Assembly: GCF_963676685.1 (NCBI RefSeq)
Contig: NC_092354.1
Location: 68,684,178-68,748,177 of the forward strand
Length of the DNA stretch: 64,000 nt
Origin: Mytilus edulis
Lineage: Eukaryota > Mollusca > Bivalvia > Mytilida > Mytilidae
Reading direction: 5' to 3'
Shown here: piece after piece, positions 49,201 through 57,737 of the stretch
How the letters are laid out: each line of letters opens with the position of its first letter
Numbering within the stretch: the stretch's first letter is position 1
Translations under genes and position numbers: made by a program
Notes under the pieces: generated by a model
What the model was told of the DNA's origin: nothing
Databases searched by the model: none
The model's input: the letters and a program-made list of their open reading frames with translations, nothing else

Positions 49201-49282
49201 AAAAGTACCTACCTGAACTATAGTTCACATAGACGAGGAGTATAATACCAGCTATAATAACAATTATAATGTAAAGGTTCAT
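34108..49282 (-). CDS. EGF- and Ig-domain membrane/secreted protein, 7 exons, 3' end not found
   Basis: Exons (minus strand): 49213-49282, 46807-46911, 42184-42297, 41111-41247, 40145-40289, 39761-39879, 34108-34264. Each has AG/GT boundaries and the phases match throughout (1,1,1,0,1,0,1), giving about 282 codons. The product starts with a ~20-residue hydrophobic segment (signal peptide or signal anchor). Then come a degenerate EGF module, a calcium-binding-type EGF module (IDECGSNPC...), and two I-set-like Ig domains, each split over two exons (Cys...Trp in the first, YTCIATN or LTCTATN in the second). Such proteins act in cell adhesion, matrix or recognition; the partner is unknown. The last exon ends in phase 1 with a donor, so the gene continues; I found no further exon downstream. 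Introns hold PLE, MITE and minisatellite DNA. Confidence 0.75.
34385..34460 (-). repeat. Dispersed repeat R2, 3' fragment
   Basis: Reverse complement of the 3' end of R2 (TGGTCGGGTTGGTGTCTCTC, compare 33403-33460). Confidence 0.5.
35040..37460 (+). pseudogene. Second Penelope-like RT element, heavily frameshifted
   Basis: Blocks in order on the plus strand: a basic N-terminal region at 35064-35423; a [12 protein letters not shown] cysteine block near 35636; the [18 protein letters not shown] segment (35685-35745); [18 protein letters not shown] (35945-36003); [10 protein letters not shown] (36155-36185); IGIPMGT near 36660 with a frameshift inside motif B; and the catalytic [10 protein letters not shown] near 36785-36815. 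A C-terminal part (LLHKGFRYH, then IRKYNS) runs to about 37440. At least five frame breaks. No GIY-YIG domain is visible, so this is a different family from the element at 0.9 kb. It sits in intron 6 of the EGF/Ig gene, antisense to it. Confidence 0.75.
37778..38030 (+). repeat. Dispersed repeat R2, copy 2
   Basis: Matches 33170-33390 (CATAAACATGTTTAACCCCG, GCGCCTGTCCCAAGTCAGGA, GGGGCCAGCTGAAAGACGC). Confidence 0.65.
38776..39335 (+). repeat. 21-bp minisatellite, ~26 units
   Basis: The unit is TTCGGCCTTCATATCTCAAA plus one G, with variants ATATGTCAAAG and ACATCTCAAAG. The 21-bp period keeps all three plus frames open (ORFs at 38644-39387, 38790-39344 and 39152-39361). They encode heptapeptide repeats such as SKFGLHI. 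No splice or start context supports a gene. It lies in intron 6 of the EGF/Ig gene. Confidence 0.93.
39761..39879 (-). CDS. EGF/Ig gene exon 6: first half of Ig domain 2
   Basis: Contains [20 protein letters not shown] with the B-strand Cys and core Trp. Acceptor GCATAG, donor GTAAGG; phase 1 to 0. Confidence 0.82.
40145..40289 (-). CDS. EGF/Ig gene exon 5: second half of Ig domain 1
   Basis: Contains the F-strand signature [16 protein letters not shown]. Acceptor TTTAG, donor GTATGT; phase 0 to 1. Confidence 0.82.
41111..41247 (-). CDS. EGF/Ig gene exon 4: first half of Ig domain 1
   Basis: Contains the B-strand Cys and core Trp ([20 protein letters not shown]). Acceptor TTTGCAG, donor GTATCT; phase 1 to 0. 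Confidence 0.82.
42184..42297 (-). CDS. EGF/Ig gene exon 3: calcium-binding EGF module
   Basis: All six cysteines are present: [15 protein letters not shown], then [16 protein letters not shown]. Acceptor GAAAG, donor GTAGTT, phase 1 to 1, a standard symmetric EGF exon. Confidence 0.85.
42298..43222. other. Intron 2 segment, nothing recognised
   Basis: AT-rich intronic DNA of the EGF/Ig gene with a 122-codon minus ORF (42301-42669) that has no domain features and includes a short internal duplication (AAATCAAATAGACAACTTTT twice near 42378-42425). Confidence 0.4.
43223..43684. mobile_element. MITE with GGTGTAATACCACC termini, copy 1 (462 bp)
   Basis: Ends are inverted repeats (GGTGTAATACCACC / GGTGGTATTACACC) flanked by a 3-bp duplication TAT (43220-43222, 43685-43687). 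A second copy lies 1.3 kb away in the same intron. A 3-bp duplication suggests a PIF/Harbinger-type mobiliser. Confidence 0.78.
43688..44994. other. Intron 2 segment between the two MITE copies
   Basis: AT-rich DNA with short ORFs only (up to 68 codons) and nothing recognisable. Confidence 0.35.
44995..45362. mobile_element. MITE with GGTGTAATACCACC termini, copy 2 (368 bp)
   Basis: Same family and orientation as 43223-43684, flanked by TTA (44992-44994, 45363-45365). It lacks an internal stretch of about 90 bp present in copy 1 at about 43264-43350. The right terminus has one change (GGTGGTATCACACC). Confidence 0.8.
46335..46445 (-). repeat. Dispersed repeat R1, partial
   Basis: Reverse complement of the 3' part of R1 (GCCAATGAGACAACTCTCC; ACGGCCTTCAA). 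Confidence 0.5.
46807..46911 (-). CDS. EGF/Ig gene exon 2: degenerate EGF module
   Basis: Encodes [13 protein letters not shown], a Phe-rich stretch from a T/C run, then [15 protein letters not shown]. The third EGF cysteine is missing and an extra one precedes the sixth. Acceptor TTCCAG, donor GTATGT; phase 1 to 1. Confidence 0.68.
47018..47229. mobile_element. 212-bp MITE with TACTGTGGATTCATT termini
   Basis: Left TACTGTGGATTCATT and right AATGAATCCACAGTA are inverted. Inner arms also pair (ACCAATTTTCGTGGATT / AATCCACGAAAATTGGT). The TA at each end is consistent with a Tc1/mariner-type TA target. Overlapping ORFs on both strands are by-products. I recognise the terminus as a widespread mollusc MITE. 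Confidence 0.8.
48065..48420 (-). repeat. Dispersed repeats R1 and R2 joined (minus)
   Basis: 48065-48340 is the reverse complement of R1 and 48345-48420 matches the 5' part of R2 in reverse. A GT run and an 18-base G run (about 48385-48402) interrupt the junction. Confidence 0.6.
48421..49212. other. Intron 1 segment, nothing recognised
   Basis: Intronic DNA of the EGF/Ig gene between the R1/R2 repeat and exon 1. The 72-codon plus ORF (48796-49014) shows no domain. Confidence 0.35.
49213..49282 (-). CDS. EGF/Ig gene exon 1: start and hydrophobic leader
   Basis: ATG at 49280-49282, 22 further codons rich in Ile/Leu/Val, then donor GTAGGT. Ends in phase 1. Assigned to this gene by strand, phase and suitable leader content. 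Confidence 0.6.
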
Positions 49283-49869
49283 AGATATCAACTATATCTT
49301 ATCTTGTTAATAAAAGAAAATAACACAGGTGTAATCATGATTGAATAATTATTTTAAGGCATGTAGAGTCACTTTCAGAACACTTTAAAACATCCTAATG
49401 AAAAATAAAACTGGAAAACCCGCAGAAAACCAATGACCTTCGGCAGGAAAACTGGAAGACATGTTGAAAGAAGATCTGGGTAATACGCAAATTCCAAATA
49501 AATGAATATGAATCCATACCATTACACATTAGATTGGATTTATACATTCAGAAAAATTTAAATAACAATTAACACACCTCTCTTGTGTTGTCCATGACAC
49601 ATAACTTAACGTTACTGAATGACTTTAATTATAACTGGCATGTCTCTACTTCCAAAATATTATTTTATATAGTTGTTAGAATATATGATTTATATTTTGT
49701 AATCCCGTTTCATTGCTGTTTGAATGATCTACTTAAGTGTTTAAATGGATACAATCAAAGTGGTTTGTAGTTTATCATTATTTTGTTACTTTTGAAGTAC
49801 TTGTTTGTGGGTTTGAATGAGGGGCGGCATTGTAAATCAATCAATCAATCAATAAACAGTTAAAACATG

Positions 49870-50005
49870 AATTTGTGTTCCTCAATGTTCTTCAATTTCG
49901 TACTTTATTTTGCCTTTTAAACATTTTTTAATTCGAGCATCACTGATGCGTCTTTTGTAGACGAAACGCGCGTCTGGCGTAAATATAAAATTTTAATCCT
50001 GGTAT
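49870..50005 (+). repeat. Retrozyme family 1 remnant upstream of the EGF/Ig gene
   Basis: The hammerhead at 49937-49980 keeps stem II (GTCT/AGAC), GAAA and GTC. The core is CTGATGC (A9 to C) and stem I has one mismatch, so it is probably inactive. Body landmarks TCCTCAATGTTCTTCAATTT and AATCCTGGTATC match the family. Confidence 0.7.
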
Positions 50006-51876
50006 CTATGATGAGTTCATTTGTTCTCTTCTTATTATTCCAAAATTTTCTGTTGACTCGAGACCATTTGTAAGCTTGACACACTGTTTAATTAAATGTT
50101 TGCCTATTGTGAAAAAACATAATATACCAAGATGTTGATGACAATTGTTTTGTGGTGTCGATTTGGTGTTTCTTTTATGACACATTACCCATATCTCATC
50201 TGTCTGTCCTATTGAAGCATATATTGAAATGTAAATTTCTAATAAACAGTACTTCTTAAAACAAAAACATCGTCTCAAACAGTCAAAAAAATATCAATTA
50301 AAAGTTAAGGTAAATACAAAGCAGGAAACATAACCGATTCTACTGCTATATGTTCAAATCACGATGTCACAGGTACACACATTACAAATTTAACTTGGAT
50401 TGGGAAAATAATAATGACACAACTTCGTTTTTGAGTATTATATGAACATTATTCTGTAACTACAAATCATTCTGTTTTCTGCTTAATATTTAATTGGCAA
50501 ACAATATTGTTCTCGCTAAAATATATTAATGTCAATTATTGTTGCAAAGAATGTTTTAAATTAAATGTAAACTACGAGCACAACTTACCGAATTTAAAAA
50601 GATTCATTTCAATATCAATATTTCTGTAATATTTCTAGTGCGATAAGAATAGTGTCGTGAACTTCAAATATGGTAGTCACAAAACAGATAAGACGTAACT
50701 ACATGTACATGTAAGAATAATTACATCGTATACAATCGGATTGACGTTATATATGTTAGATAAATATACTGAGAGTTTAATATATGTTAATTATTCGTTA
50801 CAAGGCAAGGTAACATGACATCATGATTACATGCCTCAATTACTGCGTTTCACAAGAGGCATTACAGTTTTTTTTTTATCTTTCCGAAGAATGTTGTGTT
50901 ATTACCATTTAAATTTAGTTTATTGAATAATTATTTAGTTGTCATATGTATATTTTATTGGGAGATGACATGTTTGTTTGCCTTAAAGTTAGCAATTTGT
51001 TTGCAATTTATACTTTTTATACATGTTATAATTTCTTCAACTTTCTCGCAATGTTATGAAAGTCGCAAATTATATTTGCCTTTCAAAAGCAGAAAGTTAC
51101 ACAAAATTAGATGATTAAAATTTTGTAAGAAGTGCAATAAATTAAGCCAGACTTATAACATGTGATGCAGAAACCATATTACAAAAAAAAATTAAAATTA
51201 TAAATTTGGGATGTTTAAACGTTGACATAATCACATTGCATATGTCATAAACGAAGCGCTTTGGCGCTTTATTTTCAAAATGTGTCAATAATCTACGCTT
51301 TTACAACCTTCTAGAATTTGACAAATTGAAGTAATTGGTTTTAATACATGTACATGTAATTACATTTGCATTCTACAAACACGAAATTTTTAGTTAAATC
51401 AATAGTTTAAGACATTGCCACAAATAGCACGTGTAGTCAAAGCTGTTTTATTTTATGCAGAAATACAATTCGATATATGAGTGATTTACGAAAGCGACAG
51501 CTAATAAAAAAACAGATTCTTAAGAAGCAAACACGTGATGTAATTATAAAAGAATAAACATGTATCCTTATTACAACATAATTAGAAATACTATTTAATT
51601 TTACTATATGACAACAGACAATAATCCTGCTACTGTCATTCGAACATTTATGCACATGACAAAGATTGCACACTAATTCATGCAAAATAACTGCATCAAA
51701 TTTATAGAGTTGTAAAGTAATTGTTAAACATGCTAGTATCACTCAATTACGACACATACAAACTCACCTTAGATACCGACATTAAAATGTGTCCACCATA
51801 CGAGCGTGTTTTTTTTTTTACCAAACACTCTCCAGTGACACTCAAATAAAAAAAAGTTAGAATATATCATAGTAAA
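50006..51876. other. AT-rich spacer, nothing recognised
   Basis: Short ORFs up to 101 codons without domain features. It would contain the promoter of the minus-strand EGF/Ig gene near 49.3-49.8 kb, but no motif is clear. Confidence 0.35.
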
Positions 51877-51970
51877 CCTTAGCCGCAATTGGCACAATTT
51901 TCTTGGAATTTTGGACCCTCAATGCGCTTCAACTTTGAACTTGTTTTGCTTTATAACTATCTAGATGTGA

Positions 51971-52014
51971 GTGTCACTGATGAGTCTTATGAATACGAAA
52001 CGCAAGTCTTGCGT
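51971..52014 (+). ncRNA. Hammerhead motif, family 1, monomer 1
   Basis: Core CTGATGA (51977-51983), GAAA at 51998-52000 plus preceding G, GTC at 52006-52008. Loop III is GCAA. Stem II (GTC/TAC) has a mismatch and stem I has one. Confidence 0.65.
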
Positions 52015-52326
52015 ATTAAATTATAATCCTGGTAACTTAAATAACTATTTACACCACTGGGACGATGCCACTGCTTGTGGATGTTTAGTCGACGAGGGTA
52101 TCACCAGCCAAGTAGTCAACACTTAGGTGCTGACATAAATATCAATTATATGGTCATTTTAGTAAATTTTCTGTTGACAAAACTCTCACGTTTTTCGTAA
52201 ACCTAAGGATTTTCTTATCCCAAGAAAAAATAACCTTAGCCGTAATAAGCACATTTTTTGGGAATTTTTGGCCCTCAATCCTTTTTAACTTTGTACTTAT
52301 TTGGCTTTCTAACTATTTAGATATGA

Positions 52327-52370
52327 GTGGCACTGATGAGTCTGATGAAAACGAAACGCGCGTCTGGCGT
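52327..52370 (+). ncRNA. Hammerhead motif, family 1, monomer 2
   Basis: Core CTGATGA (52333-52339), GAAA at 52353-52356, GTC at 52362-52364, stem I with one mismatch (GTGGCA/TGGCGT). Stem II is reduced to about 2 bp. Confidence 0.62.
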
Positions 52371-52682
52371 ATTAAATTATAACTCTGGTACCTTAAATAA
52401 CTATTTACACCACTCGGTCGGTGCCACTGCTGGTGAACGTGTCGTCCCCGAGGGTATCACCATCCTAGTAGTTAGCACTTCGGTGTTGACATGAATATCA
52501 ATTATATGGTCATTTTAGTAAATTTCCTGTTGACAAAAACTTCAAATGTTTCGTAAAACTAAGGATGTTCTTATCCCTAGAATAGATAATCTTAGACGTT
52601 ATTAGTACAACTTTTTTGAATTTTGGATCCTCCATGCTCTTCAACTTTGTAATTGTTTGGCTTTATAACTATTTAGTTATGA

Positions 52683-52726
52683 GCGTCACTGACGAGTCTT
52701 ATAAAGACGAAACGCGCGTCTTGCGT
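52683..52726 (+). ncRNA. Hammerhead motif, family 1, monomer 3 (best formed of the trimer)
   Basis: Core CTGACGA (52689-52695; position 7 is free in the consensus). Stem II GTCT/AGAC with a 5-nt loop. GAAA at 52709-52712. Stem III AC/GU with loop GCGC. GTC at 52718-52720. Stem I GCGTCA/TTGCGT has one mismatch. Confidence 0.75.
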
Positions 52727-53019
52727 ATTAAATTATAATACTGTTACTTTGATAACTATCTGCTCCGATTAGTCACAAGCAAAGTGTTTGTTTTGTGCGT
52801 ATTTAAACGCAGATACTATGTCTACACTTGTCCGTAATGACCAGTAACAACTTTCGAACGCGGGTTTCTCCCGGTACAGATTAGTTCCAACCTCTGTGTC
52901 GGTAAATAAATTGTTGTTCTGTCCTATAATTTTTCTGTTTGCTTTTTCTTGATTTTTTACTATGCCTTCTATGTTCAGGCCAATAGTTTTATTGTTTGAA
53001 AAGTTTCATATTTTCATTA

Positions 53020-53150
53020 TGGGGCCTTTCAAGCTGAATTGATGGTATTTTGTTTACGTATTGTTGAAGGCCGAACGGTGGCCTATAAATGTTAACTTTT
53101 GTGTCATTTGGGCTCTTGTCGAAATTTGTCTCTTTGGGAATCTGAACACA
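53020..53150 (+). repeat. Dispersed repeat R1, partial
   Basis: Shares GTATTGTTGAAGGCCG, GGCCTATAAATGTTAACTTT and the GTGTCATTTGGGCTCTTGT block with R1. Confidence 0.55.
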
Positions 53151-53895
53151 TTATCTCTATGCTTGTGTACTGGTTATTTTGATCACTATTTGGAAAGGGA
53201 AAAACATTCTGTTTGGAGAAAGACTGTCAATTTCAAATAAAATGCATGCTAGTATGTTTATGCATGCATATAAGGTTCATCTTTAACTGGTTCATAATTC
53301 CATGTTATCAGACTAGTTTTATCAAAGTATCTAAACGGACAAAGAAAACACAAGTAATAGTGTTCGTTTTTATGGTTGCCGTGCAGAGTGATTACGATTA
53401 AACTTATATTTCATATAATAAGCAATATTGGGTGCACTTTTGCATATCAGTGTAATGCCATTTAAGTTTTTGAGTTAATAATCACAGTAAAAACCGATTA
53501 ATTCTTACCAATAATCTTTATAAAGTGTATTTTCAATGTGTGTTTTTGATTAAAAATTGTACACCGAAAGTTTTGAAATGAATAGTAAAAGTATAGACAA
53601 ACACGGAAATGACTTTTTATATTACGTAAAATATAAATTAAATTCAGATAATTCTGGTTACAATACAAATATTCATACTTCCAACTCTTGTGTTAAACAA
53701 TATTCAGTAGGAAAAAACGAAAATACTATAGGAATAACAACAAAAAACTAGAACAACATTAAATAGCTTGAAATAAATGAACATCAAATAATTTAATGGA
53801 CATTACGAATCTATTCTATGATTTGAGTTTCTGTCTTATGTTGTCATTAATGTCAAAACGATGTCGTTCTCCATTATTGTCAGTGCAATATATGT
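53151..53895. other. AT-rich spacer, nothing recognised
   Basis: Only short ORFs (62-64 codons) without features. Confidence 0.35.
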
Positions 53896-53899
53896 GTCC

Positions 53900-54050
53900 G
53901 TTATATGTGTTAGCTGTATTTGGCAAACTTTTAGGAATGTTTGGTCCTCAATGCTTTTAAACTGCGTACTTAATTTGGCCTTTAAAATATTTTTTGATTC
54001 GAGCTCACTGATGAGTCTTTTGTAGACCAAACGTGCGTCATATATTCATA
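53900..54050 (+). repeat. Retrozyme family 1 remnant with dead hammerhead
   Basis: Core CTGATGA at 54008-54014 and a GTC triplet remain. GAAA has become CAAA and the 3' side of stem I is lost (CATATATT). Body blocks (GTATTTGGCAAAC, GTTTGGTCCTCAATGC) match the family. Confidence 0.65.
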
Positions 54051-54065
54051 TAACATAAGTATTAT

Positions 54066-54852
54066 GTATATGTTCCAGACCGTATGAGTATTTGGACCGT
54101 ACGCGTACGGTCTGGACCGTATGCGTACTTTTTCGAAATACTCATACGGTCGGACCGTACGCGTACGGTCTGACTAATATTAAGGAGTTGGCCAATTGTA
54201 CTAGATACAAATAAATATAACCGATCAACATAACTTAACTCTCAAATAAATAGAAAAAAAATCAATTGTAATTGAAATAAAAACTTTATATTTAAACTAT
54301 TTAAAAAAATCACGCTAATTAAATCTGTAAATCTCTAGTATTTAGCATGAAGATCAGTAATACATAATACACTAATTGAATTATGACAATTATTCTTACT
54401 GAAATTGAATGTGTATAATGTGGGAGGACACATGCTTTAGTATATTTAGCAACTTTTCAAAAAATGCTAATCAAAAGGAACATGCATGAACTGAATAAAT
54501 GTAAATATGAAAAACATACTTTTGGTAGCGAGTGTCACCTTTGGCGAGAGTTTCAAAATAGGATTCAGATATACAATTAAACAAATATCCAATTTAAAGT
54601 GTTAGGTAGTTCAATTTATCCATCTTATTGTAATAATGACAATTTGTAAAACTAAAAATAAAGATTGAGATACATGTTTGTATAGATGTAACCCATATGA
54701 TCCAATAACAGGTATGGTCAGCTCATACTGGACCATACGCGTATACTCATACGGTCCGACCATACGCGTATGGTCGGACCGTACGAGTATACGTATGCGG
54801 TCCGGACTGTACGCGTACGGTCCAAATACTCATATGGTCTGGAACATATATA
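54066..54852. mobile_element. Foldback element with palindrome-rich inverted ends (~790 bp)
   Basis: The left end (TATATGTTCCAGACCGTATG...) and the reverse complement of the right end match over about 50 bp with few differences. The arms contain perfect 18-bp palindromes: GACCGTACGCGTACGGTC (54095-54112 and 54153-54170) and GACCATACGCGTATGGTC (54758-54775). A near-perfect one lies at 54805-54822. The centre is AT-rich and non-coding. Confidence 0.75.
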
Positions 54853-57623
54853 TACTTTCAGTCCTTAATTTATTTTCAGTATTACGTTTTGACGAGTTTT
54901 ATATCAAACTTTGGCGAACATGGTTGACTAAATTACTAAGAAATATATATATATATTGAGAGACAAAAAACAAAACAAAAAAACACATAACAGAAGATAC
55001 GTGTAATAGGAAAATGAAAAAGAAGCAAATGATAGTCCCTAATGAAATGCATTATTTATTGATAGGTATCATACAATTGTTTAGAAATGTAATCAGGTTA
55101 TTCACCTTTGTGTCATCTGTGATATACTTATATAAAAAAGTATATTTAGAAACATGTAACAAGACATATGCTAGTTAAATGCAACCAATGTTAGGACGTC
55201 TCCCTCAATTGATGTAGCAAATAAAAAATCCTTAAAGTAAGGATTGGTTGAAGTTATTCCATTCCATAACGGCAAGTTACGTCAATTTATTCCAAATAAA
55301 TTTCCAAAGACATACTGGTATTTAGTGATTCCTCATTCCCTGACAAGAAAAAAACACTTCCGTCATTGAAGGAGGAATCACCCCTACCTACACCCTTAAT
55401 CGCCTATTTAGATATATATATAAATGGAGCAAAAATAGAAAAATATGAAAAAAAATTATACCAGTATATTCTTAAAACAATGACATTGTTTGATTTTGTT
55501 GTAAGTTCAGAGAATGTCAGCGAAACAGAAGTGCTGGGATGTGCATATATATAATTATACAATAATATGTGTGTGTTTGTTTGACTGACATCCTTTAGTA
55601 CAAATTTTAGATTTTATCATTTTATTGTTATAGAAAAGGATTTAACTTTTGTTACTATTCTAATAATGTATGAGCGTAGTGATTGTGTTTGTGTTTGTTT
55701 ATTTTTTTTATTTTCTATCAATATGAATATGACTATAGTTGTCAGTTTATGAAAATCGGAGAAGACATATTGTATTTTCCGTTAATCTTTAAACATATAA
55801 CATTAAATGATTAAGATAAATGTTAGTGACACTTTCATACAAAGAAAAGCATGTAGCAAATGTTTCTATTGTTAAATATCTGAGCATATTGTGTTGTGTT
55901 TGTTGTCTTAAAAGATATGACTGCAATTTTTCATTGTAGAGAATTTTAAAGTGATGTTGTATTATCCCTCAATATGCACTGTTAACTTATCTAGTATACT
56001 AATCTTCAATAGATCAGTGTTAAAATTGAATGTTGATACTTGTTAAAATTAAATGCGTGCATTTCATGGTCAATTAGTACTGGTGGTTGAAATGTGAATG
56101 ATTTACTGATGTATGACACAGGTAGAAAAAGTCTGTTTGATTATCACTAGAACGCATTTTGCAGTTTATAGCATGTGAAGTTTTATATGTTGATTGCAAG
56201 ATACATATAATAAACAACTTTAGATTAACGGTGTTATTGATAGTTTAACAGTCGTTTTATATAGATGTATGTCTGTACATATATTGACGAACAATCCATC
56301 AATATTAATATCACCAGTAAGACAGTGAACTATCCTAAGACATGTTAGATGAGCAGATGTCGGAAATTACGGGTAATAGCTATCTACGTACTTTAGAATT
56401 ACTGCTTTTTGCAATAGTTATGTGTAGTCACACAATGTTTTTTGTTGGATTGAAATATATATCTTGTACACATATGTATAAGGTTAAATTTATATGCAGA
56501 AAATGCATTAAAAAAAGTGAATATCGACCAAAGTAATTTCCTTAATATTTTTAGTAAGTAGTCGGAGCCACATGTGCTATTTTTCTTGGACTGAATAAAA
56601 CTTATGGACCAAATTCCTTTCATAATCAGTGATACCGTTTAAAAAGATAAATTAAGTTTCCTACATTTCCGAATGATTAAAACGTAACCACACATTATGA
56701 TATTATAAAGTTGTCAAACTTAACGAGAATATGTGGTATGATAGAAATGCTAGATTTATATATAAATATTAGTGTCGACCCGTCTTAAGTTTGGATATGC
56801 CGCATTATTCCAAGATGGCCGTCATGGAATATTAAAATCAACAAATATTCATTATATTAAATTTTTAGTGTTGACGTTCCTTTATTAAAACTAAAAGACC
56901 TATAATACCAAGTGTATGCCATATCTATCAATCAAGGAAAAGGAAAGACATATGACATATACATGTACTGTCGATTATATCTATGGTCATTTGCTACTCA
57001 GATATAACATAACTGTCATACACAAATCCTCATGGCATCCTTAAATTTGTCAAATGGTTCCATTTTTCGAACACTTGATTAAATTGTCTTTTTTAGCAGC
57101 AACCTTTTATCATTAAAACACAATCACTAGAATATCGTATGAATTGCAATATACAACACGATAAATAAAATAAGTATTTTCTCCTCTCTTGTGAGTGTCT
57201 TTTAAGAATTGTTTAAATTAAAAATGCTTATAAAAAAAAGACTAAGGTATTTATAAATCGGATGTTATCAAATACCAAAAAGGAAAAGCAAACTAAATCA
57301 AAACCATGGCAAAAAAAAGGCGACAAAACACAATACAACATAAGAAACATAAACCAAACCAAGACCGACATTTCCTCCTGAATGACAGTAACGAAGTTTT
57401 GATGCCATAATACGTGGCAAAGAATGATCAATGTGTAAGTTGAAATCGTGCAATTCAGGAACTTACTTTTAATAATGTGTACAACTTTCTTTTCGAATAA
57501 TTTAATATAACTGTATTACTTTAGGTATAATTGTTATGCGTTAATATTTTTTCCGTTTTCCTTCCAGGCTTATTCTACATTAAATGAAGTAAAACACTAT
57601 GTCCCTCTGTTATGATATAAGTG
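54853..57623. other. Long AT-rich spacer with one unclassified ORF
   Basis: Apart from the open frame at 55300-55554, only shadows of short ORFs are seen. It lies downstream of the PhyH gene (minus strand). Confidence 0.35.
55300..55554 (+). other. Unclassified 84-codon open frame
   Basis: Open from after the TAA at 55297 to a stop at 55552-55554; the first ATG is at 55366. Composition (KKKTLPSLKEESPLPTPLIA...) is protein-like, but I recognise no domain and see no clear splice context. Could be an old retroelement piece. Confidence 0.2.
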
Positions 57624-57737
57624 CTATGTCGTTGTTTTTTTAATGACTTGCTTAGAATCCAGTGTCTTCGGAACTAGGATCCGTTTATCCGCAAAATCTG
57701 TAAATTTGTCACATGACTTTATTGCAGTGTTTGGTAC
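57624..57737 (-). CDS. PhyH gene exon H: C-terminus and stop
   Basis: Encodes [20 protein letters not shown] to a Lys/Thr-rich end and TAG. Acceptor TTTTTAG with a T-rich tract; phase 0. Confidence 0.82.
   Translation of the reverse strand, partial: VPNTAIKSCDKFTDFADKRILVPKTLDSKQVIKKTTT

Larger units (their letters stand above)
51877..52750 (+). repeat. Tandem trimer of ~357-bp retrozyme monomers (family 1)
   Basis: CCTTAGCCG (or a variant) recurs at 51877, 52234 and 52590. Hammerhead cores recur at 51977, 52333 and 52689, all at 356-357 bp. Monomers share the TTGGAATTTTGG, CTCTTCAACTTTG and TTATAACTATTTAG blocks before the ribozyme. They share ATTAAATTATAA, ACTATTTACACCAC and TATCAATTATATGGTCATTT after it. 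Copies differ at many positions, so the insertion is not recent. No ORF of note. Head-to-tail monomers with one type I hammerhead each define retrozymes. Confidence 0.85.

Noticed and set aside
54090-54825. Operator or restriction-site cluster
   Set aside because: Palindromes lie within the inverted ends of a foldback element and no adjacent gene uses them.
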